This document shows, in pieces, positions 1 through 15,218 of a DNA stretch of 64,000 nucleotides. The first letter of the stretch is position 1; each line of letters starts with the position of its first letter. The stretch is taken from assembly GCF_051014685.1 (NCBI RefSeq), contig NC_135050.1:744001-808000 (forward strand), written 5' to 3'. The translations under genes and the position numbers were made by a program. The notes under the pieces are model-generated. The model saw only the letters and a list, made by a program, of their open reading frames with translations, was not told the origin of the DNA and made no database searches. Source of the stretch: Ptiloglossa arizonensis. Taxonomy: Eukaryota > Arthropoda > Insecta > Hymenoptera > Colletidae.

Positions 1-3000
1 GTATAACGTATAACGTATAGCGTATAACGTATAACGTGTAACGTATAACGTATAACGTATAACGTGTAACGTATAACGAATTACGTATAACGTAAAACGT
101 ATAATGTGTCACGTATGCCGTATAACGTATAACGTATAACGTATAACGTATAACGTATAACGTATAACGTATAACGAATAACGTATAACGTAAAACGTAT
201 AACGTATACCGTACAACGTATAATGTATAACGTATAACGAATTACGTATAACGTAAAACGTATAATGTATCACGTATGCCGTATAACGTATAACGTATAG
301 CGTATAACGTATAACGTATGCCGTATAACGTATAACGTATAACGTATAACGTATAGCGTATAACGTATAAGGTATAACATATGACGAATAACGTAAAACG
401 TATAACGTATAACGTGTAACGTATAACGTATAACGTATAACGTATAACGTATAACGTATAACGAATAACGTATAACGTATAAAGTATAACGTATAACGTA
501 TAACGTATAACGTAAAGCGTATAACGTATGACGTATAACGCATAACGTATAACGTATAACGTATAACGTATAACGTATAACGTATAACGTATAACTTATA
601 ACTTATAACGTATAACGTATAACGTTTATCGTATGACGTACAACGTATAACGTATAACGTACAATGTACAACGTATAACGTATAACGTATACCGTATAAC
701 GTATAACGTATAACGTATAACGTTTAACGTATAACGTATAACGTATAACGTATAACGTATAACGAATAACGTATAACGTAAAACGTATAACGTATACCGT
801 ACAACGTATAATGTATAACGTATAACGAATTACGTATAACGTAAAACGTATAATGTATCACGTATGCCGTATAACGTATAACGTATAGCGTATAACGTAT
901 AACGTATGCCGTATAACGTATAACGTATAACGTATAACGTATGCCGTATAACGTATAACGTATAACGTATAACGTATAGCGTATAACGTATAAGGTATAA
1001 CATATGACGAATAACGTATAACGTATAACGTATAACGTATAACGTATAACGTGTAACGTATAACGTATAACGTATAAGGTATAACGTATAACGTATAACG
1101 AATAACGTATAACGTATAACGTATAACGTATAACGTATAACGTTTATCGTATGACGTACAACGTATAACGTATAACGTACAATATACAACGTATAACGTA
1201 TAACGTATACCGTATAACGTATAACGTATAACGTATAACGTATAACGTATAACGTATAACGTATAACGTATAACGTATAACGTATAACGTATAGCGTATA
1301 ACGTATAACGTGTAACGTATAACGAATTACGTATAACGTAAAACGTATAATGTGTCACGTATGCCGTATAACGTATAACGTATAACGTATAACGTATAAC
1401 GTATAGCGTATAACGTATAACGTGTAACGTATAACGTATAACGTATAACGTATAAAGTATAACGTATAACGTATAACGTATAACGTAAAGCGTATAACGT
1501 ATGACGTATAACGCATAACGTATAACGTATAACGTATAACGTATAACGTATAACGTATAACGTATAACGTATAACTTATAACTTATAACGTATAACGTAT
1601 AACGTTTATCGTATAACGTACAACATATAACGTACAACGTATAACGTATAACGTATAACGTATAACGTATAACGTATAACGTATAACGTATAACGTATAA
1701 CGTATAACGTATAACGTATAACGTATAACGTAAAACGTATGACGTATAACGTATAACGTATAACGTATAACGTATGACGTATAAGGTATAACGAATAACG
1801 TATAACGTATACCGTATAGCGTATAACGTATAACGTATAACGTATTACGTACAACGTTTAACGTGTAACGTGTAACGTATAACGTATAACGAATAACGTA
1901 TAACGTATAACGTATAACGTATAACGTATAACGTATAACGTATAACGTATAACGTATAACGTATAACGTATAACGTATAACGTATAACGTATAACGTATA
2001 ACGTATAACGTATAACGTATAACGTATAACGTATAACGTATAACGTATAACGTAAAACGTATAACGTATAACGTATAACGTATAACGTACAACGTAAAAC
2101 GTATAACGTATAACGTATAACGTACAATGTACAACGTATAACGTATAACGTATACCGTATAACGTATAATGTATAACGTATAACGAATAACGTAAAACGT
2201 ATAACGTATAACGTATGACGTATAACGTATAACGTATAACGTATAACGAATAACGTAAAACGTAAAACGTATAACGTATAACGTATAACGTATAACGTAT
2301 AACGTATAACGTATAACGTATAACGTATAACGAATAACGTATAACGTATACCGTATAACGTATAATGTATAACGTATAACGAATTACGTATAACGTAAAA
2401 CGTATAATGTATCACGTACGCCGTATAACGTATAACGTATAACGTATAACGTATAACGTATAACGTATAACGTATAACGTATAGCGTATAACGTATAACG
2501 TGTAACGTATAACGAATTACGTATAACGTAAAACGTATAATGTGTCACGTATGCCGTATAACGTATAACGTATAACGTATAACGTATAACGTATAGCGTA
2601 TAACGCATAACGTGTAACGTATAACGTATAACGTATAACGTATAACGTATAACGTATAACGCTTAACGTATAACGTATAACGTATAACGCATATCCTAGA
2701 ACGTATATCGTATAACGTATAATGTATAACGCATAACGAATTACGTATAACGAAAAACGTATAATGTATAACGTATGCCGTATAACGTATAACGTATAAC
2801 GTATAACGTATAGCGTATAACGTATAAGGTATAACATATGACGAATAACGTATAACGTATAACGTATAACGTATAACGTATAACGTATAACGTATAACGA
2901 ATAACGTATAACGTACATCGTATGACGTACAACGTATAACGTATAACGTATAACGTATAACGTATAACGTATAACGTATAACGTATAACGTATAACGTAT

Positions 3001-6000
3001 AACGTATATCGTAAAACGTATAACGTATAACGTATAACGTATAACTTATAACTTATAACGTATAACGTATAACGTATATCGTATGACGTACAACGTATAA
3101 CGTATAACGTATAACGTATAACGTATAACGTAAAACGTATAACGTATAACGTATAACGTATAACGAATAACGTAAAACGTATAACGTATAACGTATAACG
3201 TACAATGTACAACGTATAACGTATAACGTATACCGTATAACGTATAATGTATAACGTATAACGAATAACGTAAAACGTATAACGTATAACGTATAACGTA
3301 TAACGTATAACGTATAACGTATAACGAATAACGTATAACGTAAAACGTATAACGTATACCGTACAACGTATAATGTATAACGTATAACGAATTACGTATA
3401 ACGTAAAACGTATAATGTATCACGTATGCCGTATAACGTATAACGTATAGCGTATAACGTATAACGTATAACGTATAGCGTATAACGTATAACGTGTAAC
3501 GTATAACGAATTACGTATAACGTAAAACGTATAATGTGTCACGTATGCCGTATAACGTATAACGTATAACGTATAACGTATAACGTATAGCGTATAACGT
3601 ATAACGTGTAACGTATAACGTATAACGTATAACGTATAACGTATAACGTATAACGTATAACGTATAACGTATAACGTATAACGTATAACGTATAACGTAT
3701 ATCGTAAAACGTATAACGTATAACGTATAACGTATAACTTATAACTTATAACGTATAACGTATAACGTATATCGTATGACGTACAACGTATAACGTATAA
3801 CGTATAACGTATAACGTAAAACGTATAACGTATAACGTATAACGTATAACGTATAACGTATAACGTAAAACGTATAACGTATAACGTATAACGTACAATG
3901 TACAACGTATAACGTATAACGTATACCGTATAACGTATAATGTATAACGTATAACGAATAACGTAAAACGTATAACGTATAACGTATGACGTATAACGTA
4001 TAACGTATAACGTATAACGAATAACGTATAACGTAAAACGTATAACGTATACCGTACAACGTATAATGTATAACGTATAACGAATTACGTATAACGTAAA
4101 ACGTATAATGTATCACGTATGCCGTATAACGTATAACGTATAGCGTATAACGTATAACGTATAACGTATAGCGTATAACGTATAACGTGTAACGTATAAC
4201 GTATAACGTATAGCGTATAACGTATAAGGTATAACATATGACGAATAACGTATAACGTATAACGTATAACGTATAACGTATAACGTATAACGTATAACGA
4301 ATAACGTATAACGTACATCGTATGACGTACAACGTATAACGTATAACGTATAACGTATAACGTATAACGTATAACGTATAACGTATAACGTATAACGTAT
4401 AACGTATATCGTAAAACGTATAACGTATAACGTATATCGTATGACGTACAACGTATAACGTATAACGTATAACGTATAACGTAAAACGTATAACGTATAA
4501 CGTATAACAGATAACGTATAACGTAAAACGTATAACGTATAACGTATAACGTACAATGTACAACGTATAACGTATAACGTATACCGTATAACGTATAATG
4601 TATAACGTATAACGAATAACGTAAAACGTATAACGTATAACGTATGACGTATAACGTATAACGTATAACGTATAACGAATAACGTATAACGTAAAACGTA
4701 TAACGTATACCGTACAACGTATAATGTATAACGTATAACGAATTACGTATAACGTAAAACGTATAATGTATCACGTATGCCGTATAACGTATAACGTATA
4801 GCGTATAACGTATAACGTATAACGTATAGCGTATAACGTATAACGTGTAACGTATAACGAATTACGTATAACGTAAAACGTATAATGTGTCACGTATGCC
4901 GTATAACGTATAACGTATAACGTATAACGTATAACGTATAGCGTATAACGTATAACGTGTAACGTATAACGTATAACGTATAACGTGTAACGTATAACGA
5001 ATTACGTATAACGTATAACGTATAACGTATAACGTATAACGTATAACGTATAACGTAAAACGTATAACGTATAACGTATAACGTATAACGTACAACGTAA
5101 AACGTATAACGTATAACGTATAACGTACAATGTACAACGTATAACGTATAACGTATACCGTATAACGTATAATGTATAACGTATAACGAATAACGTAAAA
5201 CGTATAACGTATAACGTATGACGTATAACGTATAACGTATAACGTATAACGAATAACGTAAAACGTAAAACGTATAACGTATAACGTATAACGTATAACG
5301 TATAACGTATAACGTATAACGTATAACGTATAACGAATAACGTATAACGTATACCGTATAACGTATAATGTATAACGTATAACGAATTACGTATAACGTA
5401 AAACGTATAATGTATCACGTACGCCGTATAACGTATAACGTATAACGTATAACGTATAACGTATAACGTATAACGTATAACGTATAGCGTATAACGTATA
5501 ACGTGTAACGTATAACGAATTACGTATAACGTAAAACGTATAATGTGTCACGTATGCCGTATAACGTATAACGTATAACGTATAACGTATAACGTATAGC
5601 GTATAACGCATAACGTGTAACGTATAACGTATAACGTATAACGTATAACGTATAACGTATAACGCTTAACGTATAACGTATAACGTATAACGCATATCCT
5701 AGAACGTATATCGTATAACGTATAATGTATAACGCATAACGAATTACGTATAACGAAAAACGTATAATGTATAACGTATGCCGTATAACGTATAACGTAT
5801 AACGTATAACGTATAGCGTATAACGTATAAGGTATAACATATGACGAATAACGTATAACGTATAACGTATAACGTATAACGTATAACGTATAACGTATAA
5901 CGAATAACGTATAACGTACATCGTATGACGTACAACGTATAACGTATAACGTATAACGTATAACGTATAACGTATAACGTATAACGTATAACGTATAACG

Positions 6001-7924
6001 TATAACGTATATCGTAAAACGTATAACGTATAACGTATAACGTATAACTTATAACTTATAACGTATAACGTATAACGTATATCGTATGACGTACAACGTA
6101 TAACGTATAACGTATAACGTATAACGTATAACGTAAAACGTATAACGTATAACGTATAACGTATAACGAATAACGTAAAACGTATAACGTATAACGTATA
6201 ACGTACAATGTACAACGTATAACGTATAACGTATACCGTATAACGTATAATGTATAACGTATAACGAATAACGTAAAACGTATAACGTATAACGTATAAC
6301 GTATAACGTATAACGTATAACGTATAACGAATAACGTATAACGTAAAACGTATAACGTATACCGTACAACGTATAATGTATAACGTATAACGAATTACGT
6401 ATAACGTAAAACGTATAATGTATCACGTATGCCGTATAACGTATAACGTATAGCGTATAACGTATAACGTATAACGTATAGCGTATAACGTATAACGTGT
6501 AACGTATAACGAATTACGTATAACGTAAAACGTATAATGTGTCACGTATGCCGTATAACGTATAACGTATAACGTATAACGTATAACGTATAGCGTATAA
6601 CGTATAACGTGTAACGTATAACGTATAACGTATAACGTATAACGTATAACGTATAACGTATAACGTATAACGTATAACGTATAACGTATAACGTATAACG
6701 TATATCGTAAAACGTATAACGTATAACGTATAACGTATAACTTATAACTTATAACGTATAACGTATAACGTATATCGTATGACGTACAACGTATAACGTA
6801 TAACGTATAACGTATAACGTAAAACGTATAACGTATAACGTATAACGTATAACGTATAACGTATAACGTAAAACGTATAACGTATAACGTATAACGTACA
6901 ATGTACAACGTATAACGTATAACGTATACCGTATAACGTATAATGTATAACGTATAACGAATAACGTAAAACGTATAACGTATAACGTATGACGTATAAC
7001 GTATAACGTATAACGTATAACGAATAACGTATAACGTAAAACGTATAACGTATACCGTACAACGTATAATGTATAACGTATAACGAATTACGTATAACGT
7101 AAAACGTATAATGTATCACGTATGCCGTATAACGTATAACGTATAGCGTATAACGTATAACGTATAACGTATAGCGTATAACGTATAACGTGTAACGTAT
7201 AACGTATAACGTATAGCGTATAACGTATAAGGTATAACATATGACGAATAACGTATAACGTATAACGTATAACGTATAACGTATAACGTATAACGTATAA
7301 CGAATAACGTATAACGTACATCGTATGACGTACAACGTATAACGTATAACGTATAACGTATAACGTATAACGTATAACGTATAACGTATAACGTATAACG
7401 TATAACGTATATCGTAAAACGTATAACGTATAACGTATATCGTATGACGTACAACGTATAACGTATAACGTATAACGTATAACGTAAAACGTATAACGTA
7501 TAACGTATAACAGATAACGTATAACGTAAAACGTATAACGTATAACGTATAACGTACAATGTACAACGTATAACGTATAACGTATACCGTATAACGTATA
7601 ATGTATAACGTATAACGAATAACGTAAAACGTATAACGTATAACGTATGACGTATAACGTATAACGTATAACGTATAACGAATAACGTATAACGTAAAAC
7701 GTATAACGTATACCGTACAACGTATAATGTATAACGTATAACGAATTACGTATAACGTAAAACGTATAATGTATCACGTATGCCGTATAACGTATAACGT
7801 ATAGCGTATAACGTATAACGTATAACGTATAGCGTATAACGTATAACGTGTAACGTATAACGAATTACGTATAACGTAAAACGTATAATGTGTCACGTAT
7901 GCCGTATAACGTATAACGTATAAC
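1..7924. repeat. Block A, first copy of a 7,924-bp segment
   Basis: The sequence starting at base 1 recurs starting at 7,925, an offset of 7,924 bases (1,132 x 7). The match runs to about 4,431 in this copy. The block contains all the main first-domain cassettes: CGAATTA followed by CGTAAAA and TGTRTCA plus CGTATGC; paired CTTATAA followed by CGTTTAT; and GGTATAA, CATATGA, CGAATAA. Its right two thirds consist of a 3,003-bp tandem duplication. The left edge of the block may lie outside the window. No genes. Confidence 0.9.
2005..5007. repeat. 3,003-bp tandem duplication, copy 1
   Basis: The sequence repeats directly at an offset of exactly 3,003 bases (429 x 7). The CCTAGAA marker at 2,695 reappears at 5,698, and the other cassette landmarks follow at the same spacing. 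Where I compared the copies I saw no base difference. The left boundary is set by 2,005 and 5,008 ceasing to agree upstream; it is uncertain by a few tens of bases because flanking canonical heptamers match anyway. Confidence 0.9.
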
Positions 7925-8010
7925 GTATAACGTATAACGTATAGCGTATAACGTATAACGTGTAACGTATAACGTATAACGTATAACGTGTAACGTATAA
8001 CGAATTACGT
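5008..8010. repeat. 3,003-bp tandem duplication, copy 2
   Basis: Immediate direct copy of the preceding 3,003 bases. It ends near 8,010: there this copy continues with CGTAAAA and TGTGTCA, while the first copy at 5,008 continues with canonical heptamers. The second copy runs across the end of block A at 7,924 by about 85 bases, so the 3,003-bp and 7,924-bp duplications overlap and are products of different events. Confidence 0.88.
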
Positions 8011-11000
8011 ATAACGTAAAACGTATAATGTGTCACGTATGCCGTATAACGTATAACGTATAACGTATAACGTATAACGTATAACGTATAACGTATAACG
8101 AATAACGTATAACGTAAAACGTATAACGTATACCGTACAACGTATAATGTATAACGTATAACGAATTACGTATAACGTAAAACGTATAATGTATCACGTA
8201 TGCCGTATAACGTATAACGTATAGCGTATAACGTATAACGTATGCCGTATAACGTATAACGTATAACGTATAACGTATAGCGTATAACGTATAAGGTATA
8301 ACATATGACGAATAACGTAAAACGTATAACGTATAACGTGTAACGTATAACGTATAACGTATAACGTATAACGTATAACGTATAACGAATAACGTATAAC
8401 GTATAAAGTATAACGTATAACGTATAACGTATAACGTAAAGCGTATAACGTATGACGTATAACGCATAACGTATAACGTATAACGTATAACGTATAACGT
8501 ATAACGTATAACGTATAACTTATAACTTATAACGTATAACGTATAACGTTTATCGTATGACGTACAACGTATAACGTATAACGTACAATGTACAACGTAT
8601 AACGTATAACGTATACCGTATAACGTATAACGTATAACGTATAACGTTTAACGTATAACGTATAACGTATAACGTATAACGTATAACGAATAACGTATAA
8701 CGTAAAACGTATAACGTATACCGTACAACGTATAATGTATAACGTATAACGAATTACGTATAACGTAAAACGTATAATGTATCACGTATGCCGTATAACG
8801 TATAACGTATAGCGTATAACGTATAACGTATGCCGTATAACGTATAACGTATAACGTATAACGTATGCCGTATAACGTATAACGTATAACGTATAACGTA
8901 TAGCGTATAACGTATAAGGTATAACATATGACGAATAACGTATAACGTATAACGTATAACGTATAACGTATAACGTGTAACGTATAACGTATAACGTATA
9001 AGGTATAACGTATAACGTATAACGAATAACGTATAACGTATAACGTATAACGTATAACGTATAACGTTTATCGTATGACGTACAACGTATAACGTATAAC
9101 GTACAATATACAACGTATAACGTATAACGTATACCGTATAACATATAACGTATAACGTATAACGTATAACGTATAACGTATAACGTATAACGTATAACGT
9201 ATAACGTATAACGTATAGCGTATAACGTATAACGTGTAACGTATAACGAATTACGTATAACGTAAAACGTATAATGTGTCACGTATGCCGTATAACGTAT
9301 AACGTATAACGTATAACGTATAACGTATAGCGTATAACGTATAACGTGTAACGTATAACGTATAACGTATAACGTATAAAGTATAACGTATAACGTATAA
9401 CGTATAACGTAAAGCGTATAACGTATGACGTATAACGCATAACGTATAACGTATAACGTATAACGTATAACGTATAACGTATAACGTATAACGTATAACT
9501 TATAACTTATAACGTATAACGTATAACGTTTATCGTATAACGTACAACATATAACGTACAACGTATAACGTATAACGTATAACGTATAACGTATAACGTA
9601 TAACGTATAACGTATAACGTATAACGTATAACGTATAACGTATAACGTATAACGTAAAACGTATGACGTATAACGTATAACGTATAACGTATAACGTATG
9701 ACGTATAAGGTATAACGAATAACGTATAACGTATACCGTATAGCGTATAACGTATAACGTATAACGTATTACGTACAACGTTTAACGTGTAACGTGTAAC
9801 GTATAACGTATAACGAATAACGTATAACGTATAACGTATAACGTATAACGTATAACGTATAACGTATAACGTATAACGTATAACGTATAACGTATAACGT
9901 ATAACGTATAACGTATAACGTATAACGTATAACGTATAACGTATAACGTATAACGTATAACGTATAACGTATAACGTAAAACGTATAACGTATAACGTAT
10001 AACGTATAACGTACAACGTAAAACGTATAACGTATAACGTATAACGTACAATGTACAACGTATAACGTATAACGTATACCGTATAACGTATAATGTATAA
10101 CGTATAACGAATAACGTAAAACGTATAACGTATAACGTATGACGTATAACGTATAACGTATAACGTATAACGAATAACGTAAAACGTAAAACGTATAACG
10201 TATAACGTATAACGTATAACGTATAACGTATAACGTATAACGTATAACGTATAACGAATAACGTATAACGTATACCGTATAACGTATAATGTATAACGTA
10301 TAACGAATTACGTATAACGTAAAACGTATAATGTATCACGTACGCCGTATAACGTATAACGTATAACGTATAACGTATAACGTATAACGTATAACGTATA
10401 ACGTATAGCGTATAACGTATAACGTGTAACGTATAACGAATTACGTATAACGTAAAACGTATAATCTGTCACGTATGCCGTATAACGTATAACGTATAAC
10501 CTATAACGTATAACGTATAGCGTATAACGCATAACGTGTAACGTATAACGTATAACGTATAACGTATAACGTATAACGTATAACGCTTAACGTATAACGT
10601 ATAACGTATAACGCATATCCTAGAACGTATATCGTATAACGTATAATGTATAACGCATAACGAATTACGTATAACGAAAAACGTATAATGTATAACGTAT
10701 GCCGTATAACGTATAACGTATAACGTATAACGTATAGCGTATAACGTATAAGGTATAACATATGACGAATAACGTATAACGTATAACGTATAACGTATAA
10801 CGTATAACGTATAACGTATAACGAATAACGTATAACGTACATCGTATGACGTACAACGTATAACGTATAACGTATAACGTATAACGTATAACGTATAACG
10901 TATAACGTATAACGTATAACGTATAACGTATATCGTAAAACGTATAACGTATAACGTATAACGTATAACTTATAACTTATAACGTATAACGTATAACGTA

Positions 11001-12355
11001 TATCGTATGACGTACAACGTATAACGTATAACGTATAACGTATAACGTATAACGTAAAACGTATAACGTATAACGTATAACGTATAACGAATAACGTAAA
11101 ACGTATAACGTATAACGTATAACGTACAATGTACAACGTATAACGTATAACGTATACCGTATAACGTATAATGTATAACGTATAACGAATAACGTAAAAC
11201 GTATAACGTATAACGTATAACGTATAACGTATAACGTATAACGTATAACGAATAACGTATAACGTAAAACGTATAACGTATACCGTACAACGTATAATGT
11301 ATAACGTATAACGAATTACGTATAACGTAAAACGTATAATGTATCACGTATGCCGTATAACGTATAACGTATAGCGTATAACGTATAACGTATAACGTAT
11401 AGCGTATAACGTATAACGTGTAACGTATAACGAATTACGTATAACGTAAAACGTATAATGTGTCACGTATGCCGTATAACGTATAACGTATAACGTATAA
11501 CGTATAACGTATAGCGTATAACGTATAACGTGTAACGTATAACGTATAACGTATAACGTATAACGTATAACGTATAACGTATAACGTATAACGTATAACG
11601 TATAACGTATAACGTATAACGTATATCGTAAAACGTATAACGTATAACGTATAACGTATAACTTATAACTTATAACGTATAACGTATAACGTATATCGTA
11701 TGACGTACAACGTATAACGTATAACGTATAACGTATAACGTAAAACGTATAACGTATAACGTATAACGTATAACGTATAACGTATAACGTAAAACGTATA
11801 ACGTATAACGTATAACGTACAATGTACAACGTATAACGTATAACGTATACCGTATAACGTATAATGTATAACGTATAACGAATAACGTAAAACGTATAAC
11901 GTATAACGTATGACGTATAACGTATAACGTATAACGTATAACGAATAACGTATAACGTAAAACGTATAACGTATACCGTACAACGTATAATGTATAACGT
12001 ATAACGAATTACGTATAACGTAAAACGTATAATGTATCACGTATGCCGTATAACGTATAACGTATAGCGTATAACGTATAACGTATAACGTATAGCGTAT
12101 AACGTATAACGTGTAACGTATAACGTATAACGTATAGCGTATAACGTATAAGGTATAACATATGACGAATAACGTATAACGTATAACGTATAACGTATAA
12201 CGTATAACGTATAACGTATAACGAATAACGTATAACGTACATCGTATGACGTACAACGTATAACGTATAACGTATAACGTATAACGTATAACGTATAACG
12301 TATAACGTATAACGTATAACGTATAACGTATATCGTAAAACGTATAACGTATAAC
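7925..12355. repeat. Block B, partial second copy of block A
   Basis: Matches 1-4,431 at offset 7,924. I noticed three base differences: G1219 versus A9143, G2542 versus C10466, and G2577 versus C10501. The copies part near 4,432 and 12,356, where block B enters a 1,400-bp duplication of its own instead of the continuation seen in block A. The near identity implies a recent event or continuing homogenisation. Confidence 0.9.
10715..12114. repeat. 1,400-bp tandem duplication, copy 1
   Basis: Direct repeat at an offset of 1,400 bases (200 x 7). The paired CTTATAA cassette near 10,969 recurs near 12,369, and the cassettes at 11,344 and 11,663 recur at 12,744 and 13,063. It lies within block B. 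Confidence 0.88.
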
Positions 12356-13525
12356 GTATAACGTATAACTTATAACTTATAACGTATAACGTATAACGTA
12401 TATCGTATGACGTACAACGTATAACGTATAACGTATAACGTATAACGTATAACGTAAAACGTATAACGTATAACGTATAACGTATAACGAATAACGTAAA
12501 ACGTATAACGTATAACGTATAACGTACAATGTACAACGTATAACGTATAACGTATACCGTATAACGTATAATGTATAACGTATAACGAATAACGTAAAAC
12601 GTATAACGTATAACGTATAACGTATAACGTATAACGTATAACGTATAACGAATAACGTATAACGTAAAACGTATAACGTATACCGTACAACGTATAATGT
12701 ATAACGTATAACGAATTACGTATAACGTAAAACGTATAATGTATCACGTATGCCGTATAACGTATAACGTATAGCGTATAACGTATAACGTATAACGTAT
12801 AGCGTATAACGTATAACGTGTAACGTATAACGAATTACGTATAACGTAAAACGTATAATGTGTCACGTATGCCGTATAACGTATAACGTATAACGTATAA
12901 CGTATAACGTATAGCGTATAACGTATAACGTGTAACGTATAACGTATAACGTATAACGTATAACGTATAACGTATAACGTATAACGTATAACGTATAACG
13001 TATAACGTATAACGTATAACGTATATCGTAAAACGTATAACGTATAACGTATAACGTATAACTTATAACTTATAACGTATAACGTATAACGTATATCGTA
13101 TGACGTACAACGTATAACGTATAACGTATAACGTATAACGTAAAACGTATAACGTATAACGTATAACGTATAACGTATAACGTATAACGTAAAACGTATA
13201 ACGTATAACGTATAACGTACAATGTACAACGTATAACGTATAACGTATACCGTATAACGTATAATGTATAACGTATAACGAATAACGTAAAACGTATAAC
13301 GTATAACGTATGACGTATAACGTATAACGTATAACGTATAACGAATAACGTATAACGTAAAACGTATAACGTATACCGTACAACGTATAATGTATAACGT
13401 ATAACGAATTACGTATAACGTAAAACGTATAATGTATCACGTATGCCGTATAACGTATAACGTATAGCGTATAACGTATAACGTATAACGTATAGCGTAT
13501 AACGTATAACGTGTAACGTATAACG
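12115..13525. repeat. 1,400-bp tandem duplication, copy 2
   Basis: Second copy of the 1,400-bp unit. It ends near 13,525, where CGAATTA replaces the CGTATAA found at the equivalent place (12,125) at the start of this copy. It contains no CCTAGAA marker, because the duplicated interval starts just downstream of the marker at 10,619. Confidence 0.87.
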
Positions 13526-15218
13526 AATTACGTATAACGTAAAACGTATAATGTGTCACGTATGCCGTATAACGTATAACGTATAACGTATAACGTATAA
13601 CGTATAGCGTATAACGTATAACGTGTAACGTATAACGTATAACGTATAACGTATAACGTATAACGTATAACGCTTAACGTATAACGTATAACGTATGACG
13701 CATATCCTAGAACGTATATCGTATAACGTATAATGTATAACGCATAACGAATTACGTATAACGAAAAACGTATAATGTATAACGTATGCCGTATAACGTA
13801 TAACGTATAACGTATAACGTATAGCGTATAACGTATAAGGTATAACATATGACGAATAACGTAAAACGTATAACGTATAACGTGTAACGTATAACGTATA
13901 ACGTATAACGTATAACGTATAACGTATAACGAATAACGTATAACGTATAAAGTATAACGTATAACGTATAACGTATAACGTAAAGCGTATAACGTATGAC
14001 GTATAACGCATAACGTATAACGTATAACGTATAACGTATAACGTATAACGTATAACGTATAACTTATAACTTATAACTTATAACGTATAACGTATAACGT
14101 TTATCGAATGACGTACAACGTATAACGTATAACGTACAATGTACAACGTATAACGTATAACGTATACCGTATAACGTATAATGTATAACGTATAACGAAT
14201 AACGTAAAACGTATAACGTATAACGTATGACGTATAACGTATAACGTATGACGTATAACGAATAACGTATAACGTAAAACGTATAACGTATAACGTATAA
14301 CGTATAACGTATAACGTATAACGCTTAACGTATAACGTATAACGTATAACGCATATCCTAGAACGTATATCGTATAACGTATAATGTATAACGCATAACG
14401 AATTACGTATAACGAAAAACGTATAATGTATAACGTATGCCGTATAACGTATAACGTATAACGTATAACGTATAGCGTATAACGTATAAGGTATAACATA
14501 TGACGAATAACGTATAACTTATAACGTATAACGTATAACGTGTAACGTATAACGTATAACGTATAAGGTATAACGTATAACGTATAACGTATAACGAATA
14601 ACGTATAACGTATAACGTATAACGTATAACGTATAACGTATAACGTAAAGCGTATAACGTATGACGTATAACGCATAACGTATAACGTATAACGAATAAC
14701 GTATAACGTATAACGTATAACGTATAACGTATAACGTATAACGTATAACTTATAACTTATAACGTATAACGTATAACGTTTATCGTATAACGTACAACAT
14801 ATAACGTACAACGTATAACGTATAACGTATAACGTATAACGTATAACGTATAACGTATAACGTATAACGTATAACGTATAACGTAAAATGTATAACATAT
14901 AACGTATAACGTATAACGTATTACGTACAACGTTTAACGTGTAACGTGTAACGTATAACGTATAACGAATAACGTATAACGTATAACGTATAACGTATAA
15001 CGTATAACGTATAACGTATAACGTATAACGTATAACGTATAACGTATAACGTATAACGTATAACGTATAACGTATAACGTATAACGTATAACGTATAACG
15101 TATAACGTATAACGTATAACGTATAACGTATAACGTACAACGTAAAACGTATAACGTATAACGTATAACGTACAATGTACAACGTATAACGTATAACGTA
15201 TACCGTATAACGTATAAT
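13526..15218. repeat. Mosaic linker of first-domain cassettes
   Basis: Heptamer array with CCTAGAA markers at 13,706 and 14,357. The part at about 14,060-14,483 recurs at about 15,520-15,939, offset 1,456 (208 x 7): the cassette beginning CGTTTAT at 14,098 matches 15,554, and the markers 14,357 and 15,813 match. A run of about 23 canonical heptamers precedes CGTACAA near 15,136. No gene or unique sequence. Confidence 0.85.

Noticed and set aside
2688..2710. CCTAGAA cassette as a protein-binding site comparable to a centromere-protein box
   Set aside because: It resembles no binding motif that I can name. It recurs irregularly (intervals from 343 bases to 14 kb) and is explained as a variant heptamer spread by duplication.
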